A stretch of DNA of 64,000 bases from a virus: IMG/VR virus record IMGVR_UViG_3300027881_000007, positions 49,345 to 113,344 of that record, one strand, 5' to 3'. Below, one piece after another: positions 1 through 7,188 of this stretch (position 1 is the stretch's first letter; each line of letters opens with the position of its first letter). The notes beneath the pieces are model-generated. The model saw nothing but the letters and a program-made list of their open reading frames with translations. It was not told the DNA's origin and did no database searches. Position numbers and translations under genes: made by a program.

Positions 1-156
1 AAAGTCTCCTGAATATTCAGAACTTTTATTTGAGAGGTATATATTTGTAACTATATGTCCAGTCTCTTGATGGAATTTATATAATAGTTGGGCAAGTCGG
101 GATTCAAGTTCACACCTCTTCTTCTTTATTTTCTCTAGGTCTTTCATCTTCTTCAT
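1..156 (-). CDS. Hypothetical small basic protein, 3' end outside window
   Basis: An open frame starts at an ATG at 156, seven to ten bases after an AAGGAG ribosome site, and stays open for 52 codons to the window edge. The product starts MKKMKDLEKIKKKRCELE and is Lys-rich and probably helical. No family is recognised. It is the last visible member of the dense minus-strand cluster of tiny genes. Confidence 0.6.
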   Translation of the reverse strand, partial: MKKMKDLEKIKKKRCELESRLAQLLYKFHQETGHIVTNIYLSNKSSEYSGDF

Positions 157-157
157 T

Positions 158-361
158 TCAACTCCTTCTCTTTGAGGACTTAGACTTCAGTTTCTTGATT
201 TTGTGTCCCTTCACTTTGTGAGGTGGCAACTTATAACCTACAAGCTCCCCCGAGAATCTGCCAAATACATCCATGGGTTTTAGTCTTTTATTGCACACGG
301 GACATCTATATTTCTTATCATTATCGTCGAACCATGCTTCACCAGTACACCAGTCGCTCAT
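158..361 (-). CDS. Small zinc-ribbon-like protein
   Basis: The start chosen is the ATG at 361, which has GGGAG at good spacing. An upstream start at 403 would add 14 residues and overlap the previous gene. The product has a CPVC pair and an upstream Cys (DWC), followed by a very basic tail rich in Lys and Ser. It looks like a small nucleic-acid-binding zinc protein, but no family can be named. Confidence 0.6.
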   Translation of the reverse strand: MSDWCTGEAWFDDNDKKYRCPVCNKRLKPMDVFGRFSGELVGYKLPPHKVKGHKIKKLKSKSSKRRS

Positions 362-383
362 TCTAAATCTCCCATGACCTCCC

Positions 384-752
384 TTACCTTCTCGCTTGCT
401 CAACTAAACCTTCTATTCTGTCTAATATTCCTAAGTAATTTAATTCGCCGGCCGTGTACTTGTGCTCATTATCATTTAACCACTGTACCATGCTTTTATA
501 TGTATCTAAGTACTCTGAACACACAACTTTACACACTGGGTCAACTAAACATTCCCCACATACTACACCTGATATAACAGTTAGTACTTCTCTAGCCGTG
601 GGACCACACTCAAATTTATAGTTTAAACCTATCATCTTAATATTTACTGTTGGCTTCTTACATCCCTTTAGTTGTTGGTGTTCCTTCGAACCGGACGGGA
701 TGTTTATATAAATGGGGTCTACTGCTGTTAATTTATCTCTCATTATTTCCAT
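384..752 (-). CDS. Cys-motif mini-protein, paralogue 1
   Basis: About 122 residues. The C-terminal half carries CGECLVDPVCKVVC, an exact C-x2-C-x5-C-x3-C pattern shared with seven other small genes between 750 and 4420. The ATG at 752 overlaps the stop of the upstream gene (TGATG), which suggests translational coupling. The spacing equals the auxiliary-cluster motif of SPASM domains, so iron-sulfur or zinc binding is possible. The function is unknown. Confidence 0.65.
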   Translation of the reverse strand: MEIMRDKLTAVDPIYINIPSGSKEHQQLKGCKKPTVNIKMIGLNYKFECGPTAREVLTVISGVVCGECLVDPVCKVVCSEYLDTYKSMVQWLNDNEHKYTAGELNYLGILDRIEGLVEQARR

Positions 753-982
753 CAATTCCCCCAAGTCTCTACTAACTCGTCTAGTTTTATTTTGAACTCA
801 TCTTCTGTAACATTGTATCCTTTTATCCTGGAGAACCAACTTATCATTGTTCCATGTATCATGGAGTAGTTGTGACATGACATTTCACATATGAAACCAA
901 CCAGGCAGTCCTTACATACAACTTCCTCTATAGCAATTAATATATGTCTACCCCATCCCGGTTTCCATTCTACTTGCTCCAC
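752..982 (-). CDS. Cys-motif mini-protein, paralogue 2
   Basis: 76 residues starting from GTG. It contains CKDCLVGFICEMSC, the C-x2-C-x5-C-x3-C motif, preceded by a short acidic helix (IAIEEVV). The start overlaps the end of the upstream CxxCxGxG gene. The short helix, Cys cluster and amphipathic helix order is the same as in its paralogues. No enzymatic domain is visible. Confidence 0.65.
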   Translation of the reverse strand: MEQVEWKPGWGRHILIAIEEVVCKDCLVGFICEMSCHNYSMIHGTMISWFSRIKGYNVTEDEFKIKLDELVETWGN

Positions 983-1230
983 GTTTCACCCTTCTTCCTC
1001 TGTATTACACTCATTGCCTGCCTGAGAAAATGTTGCTCAACCTTCTTTGTATAGGGACGACTTTTGTCTATTCTACCAGTTGCACGTTCCGCCCAATCAT
1101 ACTTTCCTCTGCCGTCACAATGAGGACATACAATTGCCTCTGGTTCAAATGGTTCATCATTCGTGGGTGCTAATACTAGTCCAACTCCACTACATTGACC
1201 ACATAAATATTCACCCTCTTTTAATCTCAC
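970..1230 (-). CDS. CxxCxGxG zinc mini-protein
   Basis: It begins with LKEGE, followed by CGQCSGVG and, 25 residues later, CPHCDGRGKYDWAERATG. This is the paired CxxCxGxG pattern of DnaJ-type zinc fingers. The same LKEGE / CxxC / GKxDW arrangement recurs in six genes at 51906-54466, so this is an outlying member of that family. A GTG start at 1230 is used. It probably binds zinc; its role is unknown. Confidence 0.65.
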   Translation of the reverse strand: MRLKEGEYLCGQCSGVGLVLAPTNDEPFEPEAIVCPHCDGRGKYDWAERATGRIDKSRPYTKKVEQHFLRQAMSVIQRKKGETWSK

Positions 1231-1402
1231 TAAATCTATCCTTCCATGTTTCGTGTGTAATCAATATAGCCTTCGCTCGATGTGAGAGTATACCTTTAGC
1301 TTCAAATACTTCCCATAGTTCATCACAGACTTCACTACAGTTCATAAACAATATGCAGTCACTACATTTCTCTTCGACTACCTGAGTTGCCTTGTCGGCC
1401 AT
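1211..1402 (-). CDS. Cys-motif mini-protein, paralogue 3
   Basis: It contains CSDCILFMNCSEVCDELWEVFE, the C-x2-C-x5-C-x3-C motif and a following acidic helix. ATG 1402 with GGAGTGAG upstream is preferred because the other paralogues start 10-16 residues before the first Cys; starts at 1453 or 1471 are possible. It is closest to the gene at 1657-1857, sharing CSEVCDELW. Confidence 0.6.
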   Translation of the reverse strand: MADKATQVVEEKCSDCILFMNCSEVCDELWEVFEAKGILSHRAKAILITHETWKDRFSEIKRG

Positions 1403-1449
1403 CTCACTCCAGTCTTGTTTGTTCTTCGTTATTTCTCTTGGGAATAGTT

Positions 1450-1656
1450 TCACTTTATATAATCTCCCCATCTATCAACTACATGTCTCACTCGATGTGC
1501 CATACTTACAGGGGTTATGAGATCTAAAGGGATATTGATATTATTCTCCCTTAATACCTCGTATAAGTCGACACAGGATTCGCTACATCTGGTGTACAAT
1601 AGGCATCCCTGACATTTCTCTAAAATAATTTCAACTAATCTTTCAGCTTCTCTCAT
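1450..1656 (-). CDS. Cys-motif mini-protein, paralogue 4
   Basis: 68 residues beginning MREAERLVEIILEKC. It carries CQGCLLYTRCSESC, again with strict C-x2-C-x5-C-x3-C spacing, then a helix DLYEVL. It abuts the next gene upstream within one base. Same family as its neighbours; function unknown. Confidence 0.65.
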   Translation of the reverse strand: MREAERLVEIILEKCQGCLLYTRCSESCVDLYEVLRENNINIPLDLITPVSMAHRVRHVVDRWGDYIK

Positions 1657-1857
1657 TTAATACTTATTCCTCCACGCATTCCGTATGAGTATACCCATTA
1701 CTCGATGTGTATAGATTTTCTCCCTTTCAAATTCGCTCCACAACTCATCACAGACTTCACTACAATTCACTTGTACTATACACTTTTTACAATGTCCTCT
1801 AATAAGTTTAAGAGCTCTATCCACTTTTTCATTATCTGATAGTTCACGATCCTTCAT
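1657..1857 (-). CDS. Cys-motif mini-protein, paralogue 5
   Basis: ATG at 1857 lies seven bases after a GAGG site. The motif CKKCIVQVNCSEVC is followed by DELWSEFEREK, close to paralogue 3, and by a short TH-R-x-MGIL segment also shared with it. This indicates recent duplication inside the cluster. Confidence 0.62.
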   Translation of the reverse strand: MKDRELSDNEKVDRALKLIRGHCKKCIVQVNCSEVCDELWSEFEREKIYTHRVMGILIRNAWRNKY

Positions 1858-2119
1858 ATGGAACCTCTTCACTTGTAACAGTATGCTTAAGAAACTTAAC
1901 CATAGTTAGAATGTCTTTTTCTTCCATATCCCCTTGTGCTTTAATCCTCTCTAGAGAGGTCATGTATATCTCATTAAACTCGGGGCAAATGTCAGAGCAT
2001 GTTGTACTAACTAAACAATCAGGACAGAGCACTTTGACTATTGTAATCGCCATTACTCTTATCGCTCTGGCTGGAACTTGAGGTTGATTCGTTGCTTTGT
2101 GACTATAACTATGTCTCAT
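1844..2119 (-). CDS. Cys-motif mini-protein, paralogue 6
   Basis: 91 residues with the motif CPDCLVSTTCSDIC starting near residue 32. It has a longer N-terminal arm than its relatives. It overlaps the downstream paralogue by 14 bases, as is usual in this operon. Metal or cluster binding is inferred from the Cys spacing only. Confidence 0.62.
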   Translation of the reverse strand: MRHSYSHKATNQPQVPARAIRVMAITIVKVLCPDCLVSTTCSDICPEFNEIYMTSLERIKAQGDMEEKDILTMVKFLKHTVTSEEVPYEGS

Positions 2120-2319
2120 TTTAGAGCATCCAGTATGGCAACTACATGGTTGCCCGTCGCACCACAGTAACCATTATATGCTTCTGGAACATTAATGTCC
2201 CACGTCTTAATAACATCCCACACAGCGTTAAATTCAGGTGTCTCCAGTTCTTCTGGTAGTGGATCTCTCCACTCGATTGGGTTCTTCAGTTCATTCACTT
2301 CTTTCACTTCTCTCTTCAT
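2116..2319 (-). CDS. Hypothetical acidic protein
   Basis: The start chosen is ATG 2319, nine bases after AAGGAG; a start at 2349 would lie inside the preceding gene. The 67-residue product is acidic and contains a short Gly/Asn-rich stretch (NGYCGATGNH). No family is recognised. Confidence 0.55.
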   Translation of the reverse strand: MKREVKEVNELKNPIEWRDPLPEELETPEFNAVWDVIKTWDINVPEAYNGYCGATGNHVVAILDALK

Positions 2320-2333
2320 TCGCTTGTCTCCTT

Positions 2334-2564
2334 TTAACCAAATAACCAATGAGCAAAGTCTAACAGTACCATATCTCTAAACTTTAAAATGAATCCATAT
2401 AATCCGAAAACAATCAAAACTAGATATAAAAATCCTAAGAACATCGCAATAGTTGCTAGTGCAGATGCCAGGACTGCCAACCAGTGAAGTATTTTACGCC
2501 ACCAGGGCAGTCCGGCATACCATTTTTCAAATGGTTTAGGATATTTCTGTTTAACTTTTGCCAC
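2334..2564 (-). CDS. Small membrane protein
   Basis: 76 residues. A basic, aromatic N-terminus (KWYAGLPWWRKILHW) is followed by about 35 hydrophobic residues that could form two transmembrane segments or one hairpin. It lies among other tiny membrane proteins. Phage holins and superinfection-exclusion proteins can look like this, but nothing here decides between them. Confidence 0.55.
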   Translation of the reverse strand: MAKVKQKYPKPFEKWYAGLPWWRKILHWLAVLASALATIAMFLGFLYLVLIVFGLYGFILKFRDMVLLDFAHWLFG

Positions 2565-2582
2565 TGCAAAATCCTATGCTTA

Positions 2583-2708
2583 TCATTTCTTAAATAAAGA
2601 TTTAACCCACTCAACAAACTTATCAACGTACTTCTTCACCAACGCTGGTTGTGCAATAAAATTCCAACCAACTATTAAACCTATTCCAAAACTAATAATA
2701 AGGTCCAT
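2583..2708 (-). CDS. Tiny membrane protein (41 aa)
   Basis: An ATG at 2708 follows a GGAGG site. The product begins MDLIISFGIGLIVGWNFIAQ, a single transmembrane segment, and ends in a basic tail (KKYVDKFVEWVKSLFKK). It fills the gap between its neighbours exactly. The strong ribosome site and membrane-helix-plus-basic-tail plan support a real gene. Confidence 0.6.
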   Translation of the reverse strand: MDLIISFGIGLIVGWNFIAQPALVKKYVDKFVEWVKSLFKK

Positions 2709-2720
2709 AATAATTGCCTC

Positions 2721-2927
2721 CTAGTATGGTATGATTGTGATTAAATCGGCCACCCCATAACCTCCGTGGCCATTGCCCTCGCAGTTGTGCATATTAAATA
2801 GATGATCTCGGGGCACTTTGAATGTATTACTAATTAGGACATCCTGTAAAATTTTATCTGGTACTATTTTCTCTTCTTTGTAAGTTAGTCCACAGTTTCT
2901 ACAAGTGTAGACGAACTCGTTTTCCAT
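2721..2927 (-). CDS. Small zinc-ribbon-like protein
   Basis: It starts MENEFVYTCRNCGLTY with one CxxC pair, and a His/Cys pair occurs later (HNCEGNGH), so a single zinc site is plausible. It overlaps the upstream gene by a few dozen bases, a common arrangement in this cluster. No family is recognised. Confidence 0.5.
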   Translation of the reverse strand: MENEFVYTCRNCGLTYKEEKIVPDKILQDVLISNTFKVPRDHLFNMHNCEGNGHGGYGVADLITIIPY

Positions 2928-3127
2928 GTTCCCTCCTCCTTCATTCGTTGTATATCACTGACTTTTGTAAGATGACACCCACAAGTACACCATGTGAATC
3001 TTTTATCCTTTTCAAATAGTTCATATTCCTTTTCTTGTTTAAATCTTTCTATTGATTCTGGAGACCATGTTTGATTACAGTTGTAGCATTTCCATAACCA
3101 TCTATAATCATCTGGAAGTTTTCCCAT
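2885..3127 (-). CDS. Small zinc-binding-like protein
   Basis: ATG 3127 follows GGGAG. Two Cys clusters, CYNC near the start and CTCGCH near residue 50, could bind one zinc. The segment between them is charged. Function unknown. Confidence 0.5.
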   Translation of the reverse strand: MGKLPDDYRWLWKCYNCNQTWSPESIERFKQEKEYELFEKDKRFTWCTCGCHLTKVSDIQRMKEEGTWKTSSSTLVETVD

Positions 3128-3132
3128 TGTTT

Positions 3133-3324
3133 TTACTCCCAATAAATACAGTCAACGGGGCACACTTCCATTGCCTCTGCTATACATTCTTGATCAGTAC
3201 TATCTGGGTCGATAACTTCTGCCAGCTCTGTGGACTCATTAAAACGAAATATGTCAGGACATACAATGACACAATTTTCACATCCATTACATTCATCCGC
3301 ATCTATTCTAACTCCTTTAGCCAT
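3133..3324 (-). CDS. 4Fe-4S ferredoxin
   Basis: 63 residues with CNGCENCVIVCP near residue 13 and CPVDC near the end. Together these are the four ligands of a single [4Fe-4S] cluster as in small ferredoxins of anaerobes, with an acidic region between. It would carry electrons in the host cytoplasm. Possible partners within this genome are the radical-SAM enzyme QueE (59941-60612) and the neighbouring Cys-motif mini-proteins; both links are inference from gene content. Confidence 0.88.
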   Translation of the reverse strand: MAKGVRIDADECNGCENCVIVCPDIFRFNESTELAEVIDPDSTDQECIAEAMEVCPVDCIYWE

Positions 3325-3335
3325 ACCTAACTCCT

Positions 3336-3563
3336 TTATGTATATTGATGATTCTTCTGTTCTTTCACATCTCTTGCCATTGATAATAACTCCGCTTTAC
3401 GTTCAACTGTTCTATCGTGATGTCTAGTGTCTGCACACATTATCATTAGATAATCTATGCCTTCACAGTATTCACTACAAGTTGCTCTAACTATACAACC
3501 TTTACATACTATTTCTTTAATTGCTTTCTTACATTCATTATACATACGAATATGTTCTTTCAT
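3336..3563 (-). CDS. Cys-motif mini-protein, paralogue 7
   Basis: 75 residues. The motif CKGCIVRATCSEYC starts near residue 20 after the helix KKAIKEIV. It is almost identical in its core to the gene at 4199 (CKGCIVHATCDMPC). It sits between the ferredoxin and a basic Cys protein. Confidence 0.67.
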   Translation of the reverse strand: MKEHIRMYNECKKAIKEIVCKGCIVRATCSEYCEGIDYLMIMCADTRHHDRTVERKAELLSMARDVKEQKNHQYT

Positions 3564-3907
3564 CTACGGTCCTCTGCAAGTTTTCTCTTAAACGCATCTA
3601 CACATCTTCCGCATATGTCATATTCTTCTTTAAGTTTTTCAATGTATGATTCGCTTCCGTCCCATACTTGTTTAGAAGGATACAAATCAATACCGCAGCA
3701 TCCTCGGGATGATCCTCCTTTTATGTGCACTTTCTTAGATTTTGAGGTCTGTTTAACAATTAGAACAAGTTTTCTAGTACCAACTCTTGCCTTTGCTCGT
3801 CTTTTCCTTCTTCTTTCTTCTAGTATAAAGTCTGGAACTACTCCACCAAATATGGATCTACAGGGACCCATGTGTGCCTTTCCACAATCCCAACACCGAT
3901 CAGTCAT
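3560..3907 (-). CDS. Basic Cys-rich protein
   Basis: ATG 3907 follows AAGGAG. It begins MTDRCWDCGKAHMGPC, has a central very basic region (RRRKRRAKAR), and later Cys pairs (GCCG, CGRC). This suggests nucleic-acid contact plus zinc binding. No named family. Confidence 0.55.
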   Translation of the reverse strand: MTDRCWDCGKAHMGPCRSIFGGVVPDFILEERRRKRRAKARVGTRKLVLIVKQTSKSKKVHIKGGSSRGCCGIDLYPSKQVWDGSESYIEKLKEEYDICGRCVDAFKRKLAEDRR

Positions 3908-3945
3908 CTTCGTCTCCTTCACTATTCACAGATACTCATCTTCAC

Positions 3946-4209
3946 TTATACATATACTCCAACAATGATGCCACCGATTGTAAAAAATAAAAGATCTAAT
4001 GCTGTATCGTCCCAATGACCTATAGGCCATTGATCAATTGTTTCTCGGGGTAGACCTAATAGAAAACCGCTTATCCCTCCCATGTACCAGTTGGGATTAC
4101 TAGCTATAGGGTATAATGCAATTGCTGCCCAAGCTAAGTGAAAGAGTTGATCAAGTCTTTTTCTCCATGTCTTACCAATCAATTCATCAATCTTGTCTTT
4201 AATAGCCAT
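3946..4209 (-). CDS. Small membrane protein
   Basis: About 87 residues. A charged, amphipathic N-terminus is followed by two or three hydrophobic segments; the last part reads HWDDTALDLLFFTIGG, a pattern seen in short phage and VanZ-like membrane proteins. Role unknown. Confidence 0.55.
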   Translation of the reverse strand: MAIKDKIDELIGKTWRKRLDQLFHLAWAAIALYPIASNPNWYMGGISGFLLGLPRETIDQWPIGHWDDTALDLLFFTIGGIIVGVYV

Positions 4210-4417
4210 CATCTTCCCCTTTAGTTAGTCCTTTCGCACTATCTATAGCTAATTGCTTAACCTCATCTGGAGACAACCTTCTACCTATTCTCCCCTCTAT
4301 TGTATTCATTTGTCTATAAACGGGATTGAAAACTTCGCGATATGTATCGCACGGCATATCACAAGTAGCATGAACTATACAACCTTTACATATTATCTCG
4401 ACGACTTCTTCGATCAT
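4199..4417 (-). CDS. Cys-motif mini-protein, paralogue 8
   Basis: 72 residues starting MIEEVVEIICKGC. The motif CKGCIVHATCDMPC begins at residue 10, the shortest leader in the family, and it is followed by DTYREVFN. This member defines the minimal unit: one short helix, the Cys cluster, then an acidic helix. Confidence 0.67.
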   Translation of the reverse strand: MIEEVVEIICKGCIVHATCDMPCDTYREVFNPVYRQMNTIEGRIGRRLSPDEVKQLAIDSAKGLTKGEDDGY

Positions 4418-4425
4418 TATACTTC

Positions 4426-4641
4426 CTATGGAGAAGGTTTTAAGGCAACTCTTCTGATTGCTTCTTCGTTTACAATGTAACTAAGATACTCGGCATTACC
4501 CACTAGTTTTTTGCACCCAGTACAATATACTCTAGGAATTCCACTTCCCTCCCATGCTAAGGGAGTTTCATGGGTCTCTCCACATTTGGGGCATATACAC
4601 TCAGTAGGCACTTTCTTTAACTCGGGTCCTATTCTCCGCAT
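4426..4641 (-). CDS. Zinc-ribbon protein
   Basis: 71 residues with CICPKCGETHE and, about 22 residues later, CTGCKKL. These two CxxC knuckles form a standard zinc ribbon. Such proteins in phages often act on transcription or bind nucleic acid; here only the fold is supported. Confidence 0.62.
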   Translation of the reverse strand: MRRIGPELKKVPTECICPKCGETHETPLAWEGSGIPRVYCTGCKKLVGNAEYLSYIVNEEAIRRVALKPSP

Positions 4642-4650
4642 TACTGCCTC

Positions 4651-5058
4651 CTAGAATATAGCACCAAGTTTGCGAACCAGTAGATCCCATAGACTAACCG
4701 CTTTATCCCAATAAGCAACTACAAGGAAAAGCGTATTAATCATAGTCATAATGACAATGATAGCAGTGTAACCAACAACTTTTCTGGAATACTTTTTAAC
4801 CATCATAGATGATATAACTGAAGCAACAGCCTGAGATGTAATTATTCTTTGTAGGGATTCAACTTCTCCCAAGTAATATTTTACACCACTGTCTGAATAG
4901 TAAAATATTCGCCTCAGTAAATCCTCTGGTCCTTCTTTCAACCAGGACTTTGTTAACTCCATCGACTCATTGTTGGCATGTACCTTAATATCGTCGGGCA
5001 CCTCTTTCTTATTTTTATTAATTTCTTTTAATACTTCTTCAAGTTTCTCTTCGCTCAT
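4651..5058 (-). CDS. Membrane protein with charged N-terminus
   Basis: 135 residues. The first 85 are charged and likely helical. A hydrophobic segment (VVGYTAIIVIMTMINTLFLV) lies near residues 93-115, followed by a short tail. It overlaps the tiny membrane gene at 5039. Its location next to the lysis genes allows a lysis role, but this is not shown. Confidence 0.55.
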   Translation of the reverse strand: MSEEKLEEVLKEINKNKKEVPDDIKVHANNESMELTKSWLKEGPEDLLRRIFYYSDSGVKYYLGEVESLQRIITSQAVASVISSMMVKKYSRKVVGYTAIIVIMTMINTLFLVVAYWDKAVSLWDLLVRKLGAIF

Positions 5059-5170
5059 CGGACGACCCTTTGATTAAAGATTTAAGTCTAGAGAAGAACC
5101 TGCCCATATACCTTCCAATTACAATACCTATAAAGGTATAGAGGAGTGGTTCATATTCAGCAAATTTCAT
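5039..5170 (-). CDS. Tiny membrane protein (43 aa)
   Basis: From ATG 5170 the frame reads MKFAEYEPLLYTFIGIVIGR, then a very basic stretch (RFFSRLKSLIKG). One membrane segment is likely. It fills the gap between neighbours and overlaps the next start by 20 bases. The ribosome site (GGGAAAG) is weak, so confidence is moderate. Confidence 0.45.
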   Translation of the reverse strand: MKFAEYEPLLYTFIGIVIGRYMGRFFSRLKSLIKGSSDERRET

Positions 5171-5173
5171 TGT

Positions 5174-5497
5174 CTACTTTCCCTTCGGTTTCTCCGGAAT
5201 CTTCGGATGGGCCTTAATTGATTTCCTGACTTTCGCTGGAGATTTACCTTTACCTCTCCAATAGGTTGACGCATGGACTTCATCTTTAACAGTTGCACAA
5301 AACGCTTCAGGATCATCAAGTTTCCCTTTCATCTTCTTCACACATAACTTAAAGAAACCGGGGGACTTCGGTCCCCCTTCAACTCCCTTCGAAAGAGTCA
5401 TTCCAAACTTTTTAACGCTATCTCTTGTCCAACCTTTCGGATAGTTCTTAAAACCAGATTCTTGTAGATAGTTTAAATATTCATTAAGTACATTCAT
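5174..5497 (-). CDS. Basic phage protein, possible head-associated peptide
   Basis: 107 residues, Lys-rich. It starts with MNVLNEYLNYLQESG, a short helical leader, then a core with FKLCVKKMKG and DDPEAFCATVKD. Similar small basic proteins accompany heads in large myophages, but the assignment is from general resemblance only. A promoter-like GAACAAAT box lies about 25 bases before the ATG. The gene contains a perfect GC hairpin at 5360-5377. Confidence 0.55.
   Translation of the reverse strand: MNVLNEYLNYLQESGFKNYPKGWTRDSVKKFGMTLSKGVEGGPKSPGFFKLCVKKMKGKLDDPEAFCATVKDEVHASTYWRGKGKSPAKVRKSIKAHPKIPEKPKGK
5360..5377. other. Perfect GC hairpin inside a gene
   Basis: GGGGGAC, four loop bases (TTCG on plus), GTCCCCC: seven perfect base pairs in an otherwise AT-rich gene. 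A sister hairpin with a TTCG loop is at 60955-60976. It has no T-run, so it is not a terminator. It may be only a consequence of the Gly-Pro-Lys-Ser-Pro codons. Confidence 0.5.
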
Positions 5498-5515
5498 AAG
5501 ACACCTCTCACTTAA

Positions 5516-5530
5516 TTTTATATTTGTTCC
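5516..5530 (-). promoter_or_regulatory. GAACAAAT-type promoter-like box
   Basis: On the minus strand GGAACAAATATAAAA lies about 25 bases upstream of the ATG at 5497. The same box occurs before several other minus-strand genes. The AT core resembles T4-type late promoters (TATAAATA). Confidence 0.5.
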
Positions 5531-5584
5531 AAATTGCAGGAATTATAACGCGGGTAAAGCATTAGAAATAATATGGAAAATGTC

Positions 5585-5860
5585 TTATGGGCGAGGAATC
5601 TGATCTTTATCGTCTGGGGGAGAAGTTTTGGGAGATTTATCTTTAGGATCCTTCTTTTTAGCAGCAGCAGCCCACTCTTGAATCTTATTTGAACCTACAT
5701 AAGCACCCCACAAAATTGCAACTAATTCTGGGGTTAAAGAAGGATATGGTTTTTCAAAATACCAAGCAAATGGAAACATAAATACAACCATACCTGTAAG
5801 AATTGTAGCAAAGAATGCAGTCTTTGAGGCCTTGTTATCAACACTCCATAAGAATTTCAT
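5585..5860 (-). CDS. Holin candidate, small membrane protein
   Basis: ATG 5860 follows GAGGAG. About 91 residues: a basic start (MKFLWSVDNKASK), two hydrophobic segments (about residues 14-32 and 42-58), and a Lys/Pro/Asp-rich cytoplasmic tail. This is the layout of class II holins. A spanin-like pair lies 0.7-1.6 kb upstream in the same direction, supporting a lysis role, but sequence alone cannot prove it. Confidence 0.5.
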   Translation of the reverse strand: MKFLWSVDNKASKTAFFATILTGMVVFMFPFAWYFEKPYPSLTPELVAILWGAYVGSNKIQEWAAAAKKKDPKDKSPKTSPPDDKDQIPRP

Positions 5861-6588
5861 TGTATTCTCCTCACAAAAAGTAATGGCCATCTCTCATCGA
5901 AATTAGTAAAGTGTCGGTTCAACTGTTTCACTTCTTTTGTATCTGGAATATCTAATCTGTTTGGTTTAACTTTATATCTAACATTCCCTGTGAGGACACA
6001 TCCTTCAACTAGTCCACAAAACTGAGCAACCCGTTTTCCCCTTCTTTTAGGTTTTTTACAGTAGTCTTCATATCTCACAACCTTATATAAATCTGAAGGT
6101 AGTGTTGTTAATTGTGTATTTAAACGAGATAACTGTTCTTCGTGAATAACAGCTCCAGCCCTAAGATTTACTGAATGTCTTCTCCGAAAAGTTGATAAGA
6201 CACACATTATAGGATTTCTAACCATTACAACTATTTTTAAATCATCCTTAAACAAATCATATACATCATATAGATCTGGAGCGGAACGAGCACTCCCTCC
6301 AAAGGGTGCAGACCGTTTATATAGTACAACATCCTTTCTTGGAAATTTTTGAAGAAGTTTATCAATCATTGGTTGTATTTGACTCTTAGCATCTTGATGT
6401 TGTTTAAAGTCGCCTTGGCGATCCCACATTGTTCTTGTCAACTCATTAAACTCATTAATCAAGGGATCATTAAGTGGTCGATGATTTCCGCCAAGAGTTA
6501 AAACATTGCCCGGAGTGCTTAGTATTCTGAGCATCATTGTCGTACCAGAACCAGAGCAACCAACAATAAAGATAAACTTATAACTCAC
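5857..6588 (-). CDS. Sulfotransferase family protein (1)
   Basis: 243 residues from GTG 6588 with AGGAG upstream. The N-terminus VGCSGSGTTMMLRIL is the 5'-phosphosulfate loop of PAPS-dependent sulfotransferases. VRNPIMCVLSTFRRRH near residue 125 is the 3'-phosphate site (Arg and Ser), and VRYEDYCKKP is the usual following strand. It should move sulfate from PAPS to an unknown acceptor. It belongs to a set with genes at 7495, 8270 and 8979 and the APS kinase at 9631. Confidence 0.82.
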   Translation of the reverse strand: MSYKFIFIVGCSGSGTTMMLRILSTPGNVLTLGGNHRPLNDPLINEFNELTRTMWDRQGDFKQHQDAKSQIQPMIDKLLQKFPRKDVVLYKRSAPFGGSARSAPDLYDVYDLFKDDLKIVVMVRNPIMCVLSTFRRRHSVNLRAGAVIHEEQLSRLNTQLTTLPSDLYKVVRYEDYCKKPKRRGKRVAQFCGLVEGCVLTGNVRYKVKPNRLDIPDTKEVKQLNRHFTNFDERWPLLFVRRIQ

Positions 6589-6597
6589 TTCAATCTC

Positions 6598-7188
6598 CTA
6601 TAATACTAAGACAAGAGCAATCCCAACAGCAATTGCTCCTATAACTCCAAGGGTAATTTTATTTTCAATTCTTTGTTTCTCTAATTTATATTCCAACTGT
6701 AGAACTCTATTCTCGGCATTTACCCATAGAGTCCTGTAACGCTGAATGGTTATATCTTGGAGTTTGACAACATCTAACATTGCATTGTAAAGTTCAACTT
6801 CAACTTGTACTCTCTGAACCAATAGTTCAGAAATTTCAGCCATCATTTTGCCTTGCTCAATCTTGGCAACTATTTTGTTGTGCTCTTCAACAAGATATCC
6901 AACTACTTCAGCACCCTCTGGCACTTCCCCTTCCCAATCAAACTCTGTAGTCTGACCTTTTCTTATTAAGATAATGGGAACAGGTTCATTCATTTTATGA
7001 ACTTTATGAAGTATCTGCTTTAGTTTATCAACTCTGAGTTTGAAGGGGCGTTGGAATCTCTCTTCCATTTCAATGGGTTTAAATTCATCTGGAGGCTTGA
7101 AATCTTTTGGACCGCTGGCACAACTAGTCAGCAGACCAATTCCAAGCAGCACGTAGACGATCCAGGGACTCCTTAGCCGTTTGAACAT
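6598..7188 (-). CDS. Lipoprotein with C-terminal membrane anchor (unimolecular-spanin-like)
   Basis: 196 residues. The N-terminus has a basic start, a hydrophobic stretch and the lipobox LLTSC, so it should be lipidated. The middle (about 45-170) is charged and coiled-coil-like. The last about 20 residues (GVIGAIAVGIALVLVL) form a membrane segment. A lipid anchor at one end and an inner-membrane anchor at the other is the plan of unimolecular spanins, which disrupt the outer membrane. The start lies inside the upstream gene, as in nested Rz/Rz1 pairs. Confidence 0.6.
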   Translation of the reverse strand: MFKRLRSPWIVYVLLGIGLLTSCASGPKDFKPPDEFKPIEMEERFQRPFKLRVDKLKQILHKVHKMNEPVPIILIRKGQTTEFDWEGEVPEGAEVVGYLVEEHNKIVAKIEQGKMMAEISELLVQRVQVEVELYNAMLDVVKLQDITIQRYRTLWVNAENRVLQLEYKLEKQRIENKITLGVIGAIAVGIALVLVL

